Shown in pieces: positions 20,401 through 33,900 of a stretch of DNA of 64,000 nt. Position numbers and translations under genes: made by a program. The first letter of the stretch is position 1. The number at the start of each line of letters is the position of its first letter. The notes beneath the pieces are model-generated. The model was not told the DNA's origin and did not search any database. It worked only from the letters and a program-made list of their open reading frames with translations. This DNA is from Oxytricha trifallax (taxonomy: Eukaryota > Ciliophora > Spirotrichea > Sporadotrichida > Oxytrichidae). The stretch is from the NCBI GenBank assembly GCA_000711775.1, contig ARYC01001245.1, positions 1 through 64,000 on the forward strand. The letters run 5' to 3'.

Positions 20401-23036
20401 AACAAGTTAAATAATTTTAAAACATGTAGATATTATATTGTTAGATTATGTTAAACAATTGTCATGTAAAACTTGTAAATATGTTACAAAAACGAAAGCA
20501 ATAAATATGTATTTGCATTTACTCCACACAATATTAATATTTTTTGTAAAAATTATGTAAGAACAGCATTATTAGGTACTATTTTAGAGAATTATTTTTC
20601 TGATTTTCATACAATTTTACCAATAATGTTTATTGGTTTCCCCACTTTCATTTATTCAATGTAAATTATCAATTAAAATTATATAAAAATATACAGACAT
20701 AATTTATAATTTTGATATTCATTATAAAAATTTATTTATTTACACACTTTCTCTATTAATAGTACTTTTATAATTTTTTAAATAACTTAATTTATACAAA
20801 TATCCTATTATTACAATTAATTTTGACATAATCCTCATTTATTCATTCTTATGAGTGTGTATAATTATCAGAATTATTGTAAATGTAGGAACCAGACGTC
20901 AAAAGAATTAAATTTATTAAAATTAAAGCATATTCAACAATTGCTAGGGCAATGAACAAGAATCATAAAATGAAAAATAATGTAAATGTATTGAGGTGAT
21001 TGAAATTATTTAAATTATCCATTTTTAATTGCAATTTTTATATTTAAAATAAATTAAAATTAGCAAATCCTAAACTATTTTAGTAATATTGAGCTTTTTT
21101 TTTGCGTAATGGAACAATCATCTCAAAATAGGGCCTAGATTTCACGATTTAGCGGGCATTGGAAATTTTTTTCTAAAGAACCTTAATGGTTTTGCCGTTA
21201 AACATATTTTTAAAATGTTATAATGACAAAGGTTTTTAAAGTATGATATTTTTTCTTTATTTTTTTTATAATTTAGCATTTGCTATATAAATCTTTTAAT
21301 TATGCCAAGCATATTAATATTTCTAATGCTTTTCAGTTTATCTTCAATTTCAGCTGTTGTAACTATTGACTATCACCTATATATATATATATATATATAT
21401 GCATTATTCATGATCAATTAAACTATTGTTTCAAAAGCATATAACATGCCGTATACTGCAGTTCACAAACTAGTCCTATAGAGTTAATCTAATTATTATG
21501 ATAAATCATGGCATATTAGAGACCAATTCCATTATAATGTAATATGTTATATTCGTAACTTTCTCGAGAAATGGATTGATCAAAGTGTCTTAAGTCATGA
21601 TAATAAATTATACATGGTTAGATTTATTATTTATTTTAATATTAAAATATGCTATAAAAATTGAAGAAAAGGAGTGACTTCTAGGTATACTTTGCTATAA
21701 ATGCATATTTTGAACCTGGCGAAGTAAACTGTTTGAAATTGATTAATAAACAATAAAGAATGTTTTATTTTTAATTAAATATATATTTATTATTTGACTC
21801 ATTAATTTCATAACCAATAAAAAGTTTATTATATAAAACTTGCTAACATTTTGTAATTAACTCCTTAACAGAGATTTATAGAATAAATAGAAAAATTCTA
21901 GAATATTTGAGGAGAATGACTTTGGCGTCGATGGAGATAGAATAAATGAAATCAGTAAGCTATAATATGAGATTATAATTATTGCTAATAAAAATTTAGC
22001 ATGCATTAAAATTTATTTAGCGTAATAAAGATCTTTTCTAGTCGTTTATGTCTGAATCATGCAAATATCAATATTATAATATTATAATATTCAATATACA
22101 GATTTTAGGAGTTAATTATAGTCCCCTTAAATTATTGCCTCCAGTTGTATGCCAAATAAAACTTAGTATTTTTCTGATAGGGACAATTTTTATTGCAATC
22201 AGGCGGAGACTTTGCCATCAAATCTCAAAAAAATGTGTTTTACTTTAAATTTAATATATTCTCTTTGTATTATTGTATTTATTCTATTGTTAATGATATA
22301 AAAATTCTAAAAATATTTAGTTCATACTAAAAATATATATTAAAAATTAGCTAGTATTGAATTTTTTAATTCTCTTGGTTTTCAAAAGGAAAAAAGTGAG
22401 TGAGTTACTAACTTCGCTTAATGACTTGTCAAGTTGATTTTACTTAGAATTGAAATTATTATTCCTTTTTTTTTTAATAAACATAATATAATCATTTTAA
22501 TCTAAGCAAATAATATAAAATTATAAGTATATCTATTAAATATAACTACTTATTATTTATTGAATGTAATGAAATTATGTACTTTATTATTTCATAATAA
22601 AGTTGTACTTTAAAAATGTAAAAAATTTGAAAAACATAAACATGTAAGCAACATGCTGATTAATACATTATCTTTTAATAACACATCTTCACCTTGCATT
22701 AAACATAAATTACTAAGCGCTTCTAACCAGGAGGATGACTACTGTCATTCTACTCTTAACTTTGTTAAGTCAAAGTTTTACTATTAAGTTTATAGAGAAA
22801 AAAATTTTAAAGATATAATGGGAATATTATTTGTTAAAACATGACTTTAGGTATGAATTATATCGGGGAAATGATAGTTAAAAAAATCTTATATTAATTC
22901 TATAACTTTTTAAATGTGTAAGTAAAGTAAATGATAATTCTAAGATTTAAAGTTGCAAATAATTTACTTCAAAAAGGGTATATCTTTATTTAGATTATTT
23001 ACTAAAATTAAATCGAATAAATTTCAAAAACATTGA
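20401..23036. other. AT-rich DNA, no gene seen
   Basis: Contains an (AT)n run at about 21380-21400. Small GC-richer patches near 21120-21180 and 22110-22230 have no convincing frame. Confidence 0.5.
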
Positions 23037-23038
23037 TA

Positions 23039-23372
23039 AGATAGAATTTTTGAAAAATAAGTGAAATTTTATATGAAATGTAGATATAGACTTATATAGA
23101 GAAATTTGTATTTAAGAACAATAAGCAAATAAGAATAAGTAGCCACATAAAAAGGACTTATTGAACAATATCTACAAATACTTATTATAAAATGCAGCAA
23201 GATACGTTCTCAAGCTTAGTTCAGCTTAGGGTAGCTTAGGTCAGCTTAGGATTTGCATTTATTAATCGCCGCAAAATTTTTTTGCATCAGATCAGCATTC
23301 TTAATTTATAGGCCTCTCTAAGCCTTATAATCTCTATTTATGTTAATTCTAAATTATAATAATTATTATTAG
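23039..23372 (+). repeat. Left arm of the foldback element
   Basis: Mirrored at 23497-23830. Confidence 0.85.
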
Positions 23373-23496
23373 GCTTTAATTTTTTTTAAATTATTAAAAT
23401 TAAAATATGGACCTTATTAAAAAGAAAATCTCTATAGAGAATTTTAATTAACCATAAATTATTTAACTTTTGAATTAAACTTTTTAAAGTTTAATT

Positions 23497-23830
23497 AATA
23501 ATAATTATTATAATTTAGAATTAACATAAATAGAGATTATAAGGCTTAGAGAGGCCTATAAATTAAGAATGCTGATCTGATGCAAAAAAATTTTGCGGCG
23601 ATTAATAAAAATGCAAATCCTAAGCTGACCTAAGCTACCCTAAGCTGAACTAAGCTTGAGAACGTATCTTGCTGCATTTTATAATAAGTATTTGTAGATA
23701 TTGTTCAATAAGTCCTTTTTATGTGGCTACTTATTCTTATTTGCTTATTGTTCTTAAATACAAATTTCTCTATATAAGTCTATATCTACATTTCATATAA
23801 AATTTCACTTATTTTTCAAAAATTCTATCT
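23497..23830 (-). repeat. Right arm of the foldback element
   Basis: Reverse complement of 23039-23372. Confidence 0.85.
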
Positions 23831-24347
23831 TAACAATACAATGAATGATAATTAACTACTTTTAGATGGATACAATGGAGCATATATTCAATAATCTCAT
23901 GATTTTTATTGATATTTTGTATCAAACTTTTTTAAGAATTAAGCTGCTTTCCTTAATTTAATTTAATATCTTTTAAATCATTCTCTTATTATAAATAAAA
24001 AGCTAGAATAGAAAATTACAAAATAGGAAAATCTTTATTAAAAGAGAATTTTCCTGAAATCTTAATATATAAAATTAGTTTTAATTATATATATTAAATA
24101 GAATTTGGTTGAAATCAAAGAAAATCAAGCAATTTTATTAAGAGAATACACTATTTTGATTACAGTTAAGGTGTCTTTGGGACAATCAAAATCCCAAAAC
24201 CCTTTCAGTAGTTTGATTGAGTTTTTTATTGATAAAAGTAGACTATTAGTGCATAATTTATTAGGGTTATATTAGGGTTTATGTAGGGGTTTGATGTTTA
24301 ATTATTAGTAATTTAAGTGAGTATAACAAGCGAGTTTTTAAGATATC

Positions 24348-25799
24348 TCACACAAACATAAGCTTAGTGTCATGTTGCAGTTCTCTGAATTTTATCTCTC
24401 TAAGATGGTGTTTGATTGTTTCTTTTGTAATTTAATTATCTGAACTAGCTTGATGATAGTTGAGTATGCAATTTCTCTGAGACCTCCATTTATTTTATTT
24501 TTATCGAGATATTGTTTGATTCTCTGCTTAGAATCTCTCTCACCCCTGCAGCTAAAGTAATCGTTTCTTGGCATGTCGCTCTTTATTATTATTACTGCTA
24601 GAGCCCAGATATCCCATTAAGTGTCTCCATCTCTCCAATCCTTTCTCTCTGGGAAATATCCAGGAGTGCCGTATACATTTCCTTATTCAGAGGCTTGCAC
24701 TCTTTGAGCTCTGTTGAAGTCTATAATATAAACACTAAGAGGCTGAAAGTCCAACATGATGTTCTCTGGCTTTAAGTCTCTATGAAAATAACCTAGCTTG
24801 TGAAGCTCTTCAAACCTCGCAACTATCTTCTATACTATCTAGCCAATTTATCTCTGACATCTATTGTCAGATAAGAATTCTCTTCTGTAAGTCATTTCAA
24901 GTAAATAGAGCCTGAAGACTACATGATCTTTACCAAGTAAAATAGCATCAAGCTAGATGATATGCCTGCACTCATTTAACTTTGCCTTTTAAAGAGCATA
25001 ATATTCATTAGCAAATTCCATTTGGAACTTGTCATCAGCAAGGAAGTAATTGAAAGGATATATCTTATAAGCATATTAGTCATCAGTAATGACTCTCTTC
25101 TCTATTTTATCTTCAAGAGTGAGGTAGCTTTCTAGGCAAGAATCTAAGTCAATAATTTTTAATATGGGAATCTTCATTGCCTCTATTTTTACCATGATTT
25201 TATTGATCTCCGATAACTGGGAAGTTCTTGACTGCTTTCTTCATTTTAACTTACTTCTACACTTCAACTCTAAGGGACTCCACTGGGTTTCTTGATCTTC
25301 TCTTTTAGAGAAATCTATTCCCTGTAGGTTCATGAATAACGACAAAACTTTAATTGTGCTTTTTCTTTAAGTGCACTTCGAAGTCTCTCGTATGAGAATA
25401 TGGCTTCTTACAGAACTCACAGACATACTACCCATCTTTCTTTTAATGCTTGAGATATAACCTTGGCATATCGTTGTGTATATCTCTCAAGTGTCTCTTA
25501 TAAGTTGACTTGTAAGGGAAAATTTTATTGCATTTTTTGCATTTAAAGTCAACTTTGGCTGGTATTTATTAATGCTCTATGGTGTGTTGTTTAAATTCAT
25601 CCTCAATTTGCACAGCTTCTATGATAACCTCCTACTTAACTTATATTTAAATCTTAAAGCAAGACTGGTCAAAGTTGTCATAAGTAGGCTCCCACTGAGT
25701 ACAAGCGTCTCTGGTCTCTACTTTTCTTGGTTGCTGGAATGATAACTTTTATTGATTTTAGCCAAGTAATGCCACTCTTCTCAAAAGGTTAGCGCTCAT
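24348..25799 (-). pseudogene. TBE 57 kDa zinc-finger/kinase (TBE-C), two frameshifts
   Basis: ATG 25799-25797 (MSANLLRRVALLG) to TGA 24350-24348. Zinc fingers: CKKCNKIFPYKSTYKRH...H and CEFCKKPYSHTRDFEVHLKKKH (residues ~100-165). Kinase part: YAYKIYPFNYF, NEYYAL, YFHRDLKPENIMLDF, IIDFNRA, GTPGYFPERKDW, WDIWALA. The frame shifts near 25190 between the finger region and the kinase and again near 24400; total length remains near the usual 482 codons. The DFN in place of DFG agrees with the other copies. Confidence 0.87.
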
Positions 25800-25801
25800 T
25801 T

Positions 25802-26270
25802 TAGTTTGCTGATATATTTTATTATGATAATGATAAAATATACCTTGATAAACTGAAATAGTAGAGTATAAGATACTCTTGTAAATTATTTGTTGAGAGG
25901 TAAGAAAATTAACTAAGCATAGAAGACTGTAAGTTGACATATTTTATGAGTAAATTTAACATTTTAAAAAATTAATATGCTCCTAATGAACTTTTGTTTC
26001 TCTAGGAGGTCCTCTAAATCATGTTTGAACTTAATTTGGAGGACCTCCTAAAATAATTAAACATTATTAGGAGCAATTTAATGGAGAAAGTTTGATCAAA
26101 ATGGAAATCAATCTGTGAAACTTGGAACAAGTTTTTCAATGCTTCTCCGTATATCTTTTCAAGGTTGACCTCCAGTAGGTCCTCCCTATTTAGCATTAAA
26201 ATTTTAACAAACTTAGAATGGATATCCATAATTTTAAATTTCATTAATATTTCTAGAGAGAGGAAGCAAG
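25802..26270. promoter_or_regulatory. TBE-C divergent intergenic region with GGAGGACCTCC palindromes
   Basis: Between the 57 and 22 kDa starts. It holds AGGAGGTCCTCTAAAT, GGAGGACCTCCTAAAA and, close to the 22 kDa gene, TTGACCTCCAGTAGGTCCTCC. The arrangement parallels the GGTACTAATTAA motifs of TBE1/TBE-D, but with a different word. Confidence 0.55.
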
Positions 26271-27059
26271 ATGGAGTCTATGAATGATGCAATGAAGAGA
26301 ATTTAATCTCAAGATTTAATAGGAAAATTTCGAAGTAAAAAAGACCTTTATAGATTTTTGGTATAGCAAGGTAAGTTCTTAAGAAAGACTAATAAATCCA
26401 TTAGAGTTAGATTGTTATTGCCGACTTAGGAGGAACTAAAGTCTCATTCTTAAAAGCCTTACTGATTGAAGAGAAAAAAGCTTTTAAGTCTAATGAAATT
26501 AGGATGATAGAGATACCTAACTACCCTGAAATATCAGTAACTAACCTAAATGACGATGCTATGAGTGATCCAGATGTTGCTCTCTATCTTCCATCAAAGC
26601 TAAAACTCTCTAATAAGTTGTCAGAGAGAAACTTCTTCTTTGGTATTCTTGCAACTTTGAAACCTGAGTACTTAAATGAAGTTATTTAAGAAGTTCATAA
26701 GAAACCATACAGCATCTCTCCTGAAGAAAAAGAGAAGCAAGGTATTAAAATAAATGACACCTGGCTGTAGGAACTTCAGAAGCATCCTTTCATCTCAAGT
26801 AAGCTTAGTCTTCTAACTTTATAGAAAAACCTGGTACTGCTATATACTTGATGAAAGAGCGCAGCAAATTAAACAGAGAGAGAAAGTCTCAAGTAAAGCA
26901 TGAATTGAGTAAGAGACTCTTCAAAGATTTCTAAAAGGGAGACGAGATGAACATAGATGCATGAGCTGGCACTAAGAGAAGAAAAATTGGCCCAAGCAAG
27001 CCTTAAGAGGAAGAAAAGAAAGAGAAGCCAAATCTTTTACGGGCAAATTTAATGTGTGA
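26271..27059 (+). pseudogene. TBE 22 kDa protein gene (TBE-C), frameshift and nonsense
   Basis: ATG 26271 (MESMNDAMKRI) to TGA 27057-27059. Intron 1 starts GTAAGTTC near 26355 and ends near 26395; intron 2 (GTAAGCTTAGTC...TTTATAG) lies near 26800-26825. One base is missing in the CCGACTTAGGAGG region near 26425. The conserved GAGAGTKRR motif is broken by GGA-type to TGA (DA-TGA-AGTKRR, near 26962), and a late frameshift lies near 27033. Conserved EIPNYPEISVTNLNDDAM and NFFFGILATLKPEYL identify it. Confidence 0.85.
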
Positions 27060-27065
27060 ACTTAT

Positions 27066-28114
27066 TCATTCGTTTAAATCTAATACTTATTTATAAACAC
27101 AAAATCTCCCTTCTCTTGCGCATACTTTAGCTTTATCATCGCTGACTCTTTTAGCAGCACTCTTAATAAAATCTACTGTATCTATCTTCAAGTCGTGCAT
27201 CAAGTGATAGAGTAGAAGTTTCTTGTAGTGGCCTTTCAATAACCCCCAATATAATTCAATTCCATTAAACTAAGGGCTATAAGGAACATTAAATACAGGT
27301 GTTATGTTTAGCCTTTCATATTCCTTCCTTGAGTCTTTAGTTTTATGAACTGATAAGTTTTCAACAAACAGGATGATCTCTTAGACAGCGTACTTGTCTC
27401 TAAGCTATTGTAAAAACTATAAATATTATTCAGTCTTAATAGAGCGAGGGTGAATAACATAAGTCTCGAGGCCACTATCTTTACTTATTCCACCAAGAAT
27501 AGCATGAGTTTACACCTTAACTTTTTAGTCATAAACTTCTATATTACTATACCTCTTGTACCAAGACCTTGATATAAAGGTATTGAATGTAAATACAGCT
27601 TCATCAGCGTGTATGAACTTTATATTATGCTCTTAAGACCTCTGCATTTAATCGAATATATAACTTAAATTATCCTTATAAAATGGAACATTAAAGTCAA
27701 TCACTCTCTTTATGTGATTGACTGTCTTGTAAGATATTCCATTCTCTTTATATATGTAGGCTTTAGACTAAGCAGAGATATGAAGCTCAGGAAATTGGCG
27801 ATGAAACATAATAGCTCTCTAGGCCAGAGAAAAGTGAGCCCAGTATTTAAGAGTCTTATCATTAATAAGAAAGTCAACATGATGCTATTAGAATTTTAAA
27901 GGTCTCTTAGGCTGAGAATTAAGCTGCTATCTCTTTAAATTCAATGCTAATTGACAGTGTGACCTAACAGTAGCAGGAGATTTATGGATCAGTCTTGCAA
28001 TAGATGTGTAACTTAGAATAGGTCTGAGTTGATCACTATAATCATCATATCCATAAGCAACTTAAACAATAAATCTATATACTCACTGTCATAAACTGAC
28101 CCTAAACCTCGCAT
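27066..28114 (-). pseudogene. TBE 42 kDa transposase (TBE-C) with altered catalytic residue
   Basis: ATG 28114-28112 (MRGLGSVYDSEY) to TGA 27068-27066 (KQVLDLNE). The first Asp (HADEAVF) and the Glu (NGIELYWG) are intact, but the second catalytic Asp is Glu: LFVENLSVHK (near 27365). A frameshift lies soon after the start (near 28060). The region that carries the shared TGA in TBE1/TBE-D reads QLNSQPKRPLKFQ here, without a stop and four codons shorter. Confidence 0.87.
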
Positions 28115-28255
28115 ATAATCACTTAAATTACTGATATTAAAACATTGAACCCCAACATAAACTCTAATAAAATCCTAGTAAAATATGCACTAATAGTCTA
28201 CTTTTATCAATCAAAAACTCAATCAAACTACTGAAATAGTTTTGGGGTTTTGAAT

Positions 28256-30569
28256 AATAAACTTCAAAAGATAGTACATATTCAAAATGGAAAACAGTTA
28301 TTGCTACTCAAAAATCTAAGAGTTCTTATATATAACGATAAATTAAAAGTTTACCACATACCATCTTATAGATTCTTTTAGGATACATAGATTAATTGCT
28401 TTCATAATCTAAATTTTGTGAATTTCAGCTTCAACAACAGCAACTCATAAACAGTCTTAAAACATCAGAAATTTACAAATCTAATGCAATCTTTTAATTC
28501 GGAAAACATCTTTTAAAAAATATTAACTTTCAAAGTCATTAAGATCTGTTATAAAATTATAGTAAACACTAAAGTTTTAATATTTTTAATGATTAATTGC
28601 AAGAAGCTGATTTTTTTTGTTATTACTCAAAGTTATTTTTGGTCAACATTAATTTTATTTATACATGAATTTAAAATTAAATAAAATTATTGATTATATG
28701 TTTGATAAATCTCTACAATTAATTTAAAAACAGCAAACCTTAGAACATTAAAATCAGTCTGGAAATTAATTTTATTTTTAAATGTAATTATAGATGGTTT
28801 TGTGAAGGATTTTTTTTCTTTTATATAGAATCTATATTAATTGAACAATAAATTTATAATTCAACCATAATAATTAAGAAATTCTTTTGAGAGAGGCAAT
28901 CATAGTAAATCAAATAATCATAAAAGATGCTTGTAAAAAAAGTAAAAATTTGCATTAAAATTAATTTTAAATATATGATAATTTTTCTAAATCAATATTT
29001 TATTAATTAATATGTTTTTACGACATTTAGCTCCTTATAATGAAGATTATACTTGCTTTTAATGATCTTTTACTTACAAATAGGTTAAAATCCTTGCAGA
29101 AAGAGTTCTTAGAATTAGATATTGATTATTTTTAATATTCTAAGCACTAGAAAAGTAGCTAATAAAGTTAAATATAACTAAATAATCAAATATATGAGTT
29201 TATTATAATAAATCTAGTCGATAAATGTAAATTTTATGATCATTTAATGATAGGCTTTCATGATATGAGAAAATAAAATCCATATATATTTTTATTTAAG
29301 CATTTTTTTTGCTAAACTTTCTTTCGAATTAATTTGAATATACATTATTATATCTTCTTTTTCATATCCTTCCACAATATAAAAAGAAATAATGTAATTT
29401 TTAAAAACCACTATTTTTACTTATTTTTTATTTTTTAGGAAAAAGCTCTTTCGTATTATTTTGATTATCTATTGCATATTTTTATTAATTTAGTACAATT
29501 TCCAAAAAGGTAGATATTTTGAATTAATATTTTTAATTTAAATATATTTAAAAGTGGTCTATGGGAGAATAATGTATTTTATAAATACAATCTGTCGATT
29601 TTTAAAATTTTAGCGGAGTCACGCTTTATAATAATTCCCATCCAAAGCCAAACTCCTTACTCTTAATTTTTATTTAAACTAATACCATCTTATATTTAGT
29701 GCCCCCTCTTGAACCAAGAATATCTTAGAATTCTACAAGCGATCTTAGAATATCCTAGAAGAATCCTTAAAAAGAATAATATTATATTTCAGCATTGGTC
29801 AATAAAAACAATATTATATAGGAGAGGCGCTAGAAAATTTATAAGCAGCCTAATATATTGACCTAATATTTACCTTTGGAATTTTCTAAAGCATTTCAAC
29901 CTATCATTAGAGTCATGTTTTAGAGACTCACCATTAAAAAAGAGGAAACTCGGAATAAAATATTTAAAACTCTATTAAGTTAGAAATTACTACAATTCCC
30001 CAATATTTAATCGAATGCCAGAATTAAAGTTTTTAATTTATTTTCTAAGGATAGTGTAAAATGGGATGAATAATTAAAACTTTTAAGGATAATATTTTCT
30101 CAAATGATAGATAAAAATGCATAATATCATAAATAAGTACTTCCAATATTCCAGAATAAAATACCATAATTTTTCAACAGATATTTTAGTAATTTTGTTG
30201 TATCATTTTCATAATTTAGTATTTGTATATCTTGGTTGTATTATCACAAAGTGCTGAGAGAGCAATAGTAAAGTTTTAAGTATAAAACCTGAAAAACAAA
30301 TATTTTTTCTCAATATATTTGTTTTTCTTAGAATCACAATTGATTAATTTAGGATTTTAGTTAATATGATGAATTAGCTCAATATTAAAACAATATTAGA
30401 ATTGAAACTAATAGCATGTAATAATGCATAATCGTTATTTCACATTTAGCTTCATGCACATAATTATATTAGCATATATATTATTCCAGTTATTAACTTG
30501 ACTTATTTCTAATGTTTTTTATTGATTTATCTCAACAATAATAAGCAATATTAACAGAATCTTATTTAT
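28256..30569. other. AT-rich DNA, no gene seen
   Basis: No supported ORF. A patch near 29700-29770 has three variants of GAATATCYTAGAA in a row, with no coding potential. Confidence 0.5.
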
Positions 30570-30948
30570 TATTAACTTGTCAAGCTAAAATACAGATCCA
30601 TGCTACAATAGTTCCTGAATTAACATAATTAAACTCAGAGGCTTTGGTAGATAGCACTATTTTAGAACAAAATCTTTTAGCAATAAACTCCATTGTATTT
30701 AAAGCAACACCTATTCTCATATCCTAAAGTAAGAACATAGATTAGACTCACTAATTTATAGAAGAGTCTGTAAGGTTGAATGAAAGATAAAAAATACCAA
30801 GAAAGAATTAGAAAGTAAAATAACTTACAACCTACTTCAACGAACAAGATGCGTGAGTGCGAATCACCTTGCTAGTTGATGATATTGTGGCTATAACCGA
30901 TTATAAGCTTAATGCAACAGCAATGTGAATGAGAGTATAATATCCCAT
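30570..30948 (-). CDS. Possible 5' part of a small secreted-protein gene with introns
   Basis: ATG 30948-30946 opens MGYYTLIHIAVALSLQS, a plausible signal peptide, followed by IATISSTSKVIRTHASCSLK. A GT-AG intron beginning GTAAGTTATTT (near 30830) and ending CCTTACAG (near 30770) is likely. A second, 28-nt candidate (GTGAGTC...CTTTAG) follows near 30750-30722. After both, one frame reads YENRCCFKYNGVYCQKILF. TGA then appears near 30650, so the gene is fragmentary or continues elsewhere in scrambled form. No family assigned; exon structure is inference. Confidence 0.4.
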
Positions 30949-30949
30949 A

Positions 30950-33900
30950 ACACTAATTATTACTTGAGGATCTTTTTGAAACCCTGATATGAGTAAATTA
31001 TTATTTTGTTTTAAGAGTATATATAGTTTTTGCTAAACTTATACTAATTAGTAAAAATACATACTACATAATTTAAATACATCTTAAAATTCATTATAGT
31101 GCTCTTTAATGATGAAATAATTAAAAGTAGAATACATTCCTTGCTAAAAGTTGCAAAATAATATAAATAAATATTTTAAAGCACTATATATTAAATATTA
31201 AATAAAATGCTAAGGTTAAAAAGAATAAGATAGAATCAAACATTAGATTAGTTATAAAGTGAATCTGCTATCGATTGAAGAAATAGATAGGATAGCAATA
31301 TTCAATTAAATTCTTAGTTTTCAATATAGTTTTTTATATGATGCAACTAATTGGTTCTTAATTGGCATAATATTTTAAATTATAACGGAAATTATCTTCG
31401 AATTTAATTAAAAAAACATGAAAAAACAAAAGATCATATACACCATTCAACTGATTAACATGGATTTTCAGTTTTACTTGTTTTAAAATTAGAATTTTAT
31501 GAAACAGTGTTTTATAAAGATGCTAGAAAACATTATCGAATAAACAACCTTATTAAAGTAAATTTTAAGCAAAGGGGGCATCAGTAAAATGAGGATTAAT
31601 GAGAGTTGGATTATAAAATCTTGAAGGATGAAACTTAGGGGTGGCTAATAAAAATAAAGAAAAAACGAGTAAATCAAAGTGGAAAAACATATTAGACTAG
31701 ACTAATAGAGAAAAATTATCACTAGAAGGAGTTAAACTTTCAAAAAAACTATAAAATTAAAGGAATTATAATAAATATTTGTTTATAATTTAAAAACTAC
31801 AACTCATTAAGCATAGATGTTATGTGTATTTTTATTTTAAAAAATAATAATTTATAATTAATTATAAATAACAATAGGTAATTTAAGTATACTCATTGCA
31901 ATGAAAAGCAATAATAATCCATCTTATAGTATATATTATTGCTTCGTTTTGGACTATAAAGCGAACAAATCATTCAGAGCTGATTCTAGCACTTAATAAC
32001 ATTGACAAGATTTTGATTGTTTACCTAAAAATTGTTCTTACTTTATGAAAGGTAAAGAAGTAGAGCTAGGAGGAAACATAGTGCATGAAAATAGTAAAGT
32101 ATACATAAATATATGAAAGAATTTATTATTGAAGTCTTAGATTAATAACTATATTTCTCTTTATAATTCATAGATTTTTAGTATAAGCTTAAGATAAGAT
32201 TAAAACTTATTTTTACCGAAAGATTTCATGCTAAATATCTAAAAGATGAAAAAAGAATGGGAGATATTGTTTTTTAATAATGTGTTTAAATCTAGGGTAT
32301 CATGAAATTCTACGACAATTTATAAAACTAAACTAGATTTTTTAAATCTTAAAAACGAAAAAAATAGAGTAAATTATATTTAAAGAATCATATTATACAA
32401 CATTAACACATTTATCAGAAACATAGTAGATAAATAAAACATGATAATAGTTTAAATTAGTAAAATTTGAGCTGTATAAACAAATAAAATATTGTATTTC
32501 TTGCTTTCCATCCTTTCCCGCCGTCCCTTCTGCCTTCTTTCTTTTATTATTTTATTTATGCATGGAAATAGTGCAAATATCTAGTTTAATAACAGTTAGA
32601 GGTTGCTGAAACTATCAACTAAATTATAACGGTTTTATTTTATATAGTCAAGAACTAATTCTAGAGTAAAGAATTATTATTGATCAATTAATTCTTCAAA
32701 CGGTAATTAATAGAGAACTTGAATATGATAAAAATAAAGATTCTATTCTGAATAATATTTAAAGAAAGATAAATCTCTAGGAAAAGAGTCATTAAATTAA
32801 TTGTAAAATATAAAGGATCTCTTAAAGCTAGAAGTTTAGTTTAATTTATAAAAATGTTGACAAAAATAGTTCATAATCAATTAATATTTTAAAAAATATT
32901 TCTAATAATTAATGATTGCAAAATAATAACAAAAACAATCTCTTATATAATTCTTTAATCTGCAAAATATCAGACCTTCTTGATATAATTTCTTATTACT
33001 AAATGAAATAATGGCATAGATCAACTGGAAATAAATATTTATTAAGAAAATTGTAAACTCGAGAATCAAATTTTTGAATGACTATTAAAAGAAATGAGCA
33101 TAATACCCCCCAAAAGGGCAAAAATAGTATGAATATATTAAGTCATATGATGAAAGATAGGATCCATAGGGACTCTTTAAATTATGAAAGTAAATTTATA
33201 CAAGAATGTAAATCTGTAGCTTAGAAATTATTTATAAACGCAAGAGTCAGGCTAACTTTCATATATAAAATATAATGGAGAGAGATTTCATTAAAAGGAA
33301 GAATAAATGAAAGTATAAAATTAATTAAATTATAGATGAAGAAGATTGCAAAAAAATAGAAAAATTATAGACAAAAGATTTTTATATGAGAATTCCCCGT
33401 CTCTTTAAGCTAGTCTTAGAAATAGGCTTATTTATTGAAAATGTTGATTAGTAAGTCTACCATCATATTGGAAGAAGAGGACTAAGAAAATATAAAAGAA
33501 AAAAGGAACAAAGTATTTAGATAGTCTAAATTTAACAATGAATAACTTAAAATATCCAAGTAATTAACTTCAATGATTTTGTTCTGAATAATTTCGGTGA
33601 GATTGAATTGGAGCAAAATTTACATAGAATAATACGACAATTAAATTAAATAAACAATTATTAAATAAATGTAAAAAACTACCTTTTTTTGATGAAGGTT
33701 TATTAAGAAGAGGATTAGAAGGAACATTTAGATAAACAATATCATAATTTATGCAAAGATCTCTCTAATACTAGTCAAATCTGTTGGGGAAATAAAGAGA
33801 TTGGAACTAAATGATTAGATGATGAAAAAGTAAAGATTGAAAAATATCTTAAAATTCTATCTTAATTCATAGAAGTTGAACAATGAAGGGTAAATAATAG

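Larger units (their letters stand above)
23039..23830. mobile_element. Foldback / MITE-like element, 792 bp, near-perfect 335-bp arms
   Basis: The left arm (23039-23372) and right arm (23497-23830) are inverted copies that appear almost identical base for base, around a ~124-bp AT-rich centre that is itself partly palindromic. Both ends abut TA (23037-23038 and 23831-23832), so a TA target duplication is likely. The arms contain a repeated AGCTTAGG-like motif (about 23215-23255). No ORF. A non-autonomous TA-family element is the best reading. Confidence 0.85.
24187..28252. mobile_element. TBE-C, complete TBE of a second subfamily (4066 bp)
   Basis: The ends are CAAAATCCCAAAACCC (left) and GTTTTGGGGTTTTG (right), with AAT duplications at 24184-24186 and 28253-28255. 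The subterminal sequence (TTTGATTGAG...TGATAAAAGTAGACTATTAG) differs from TBE1 and matches TBE-B. Same three-gene order as TBE1: 57 kDa minus, 22 kDa plus, 42 kDa minus. Each gene has at least one disabling change. Confidence 0.94.

Noticed and set aside
31560..33900. Long plus-strand gene in the 31.6-33.9 kb region
   Set aside because: Open frames of 60-90 codons in shifting phases are expected by chance in this AT-rich DNA when only TGA stops translation; no motif supports a gene.
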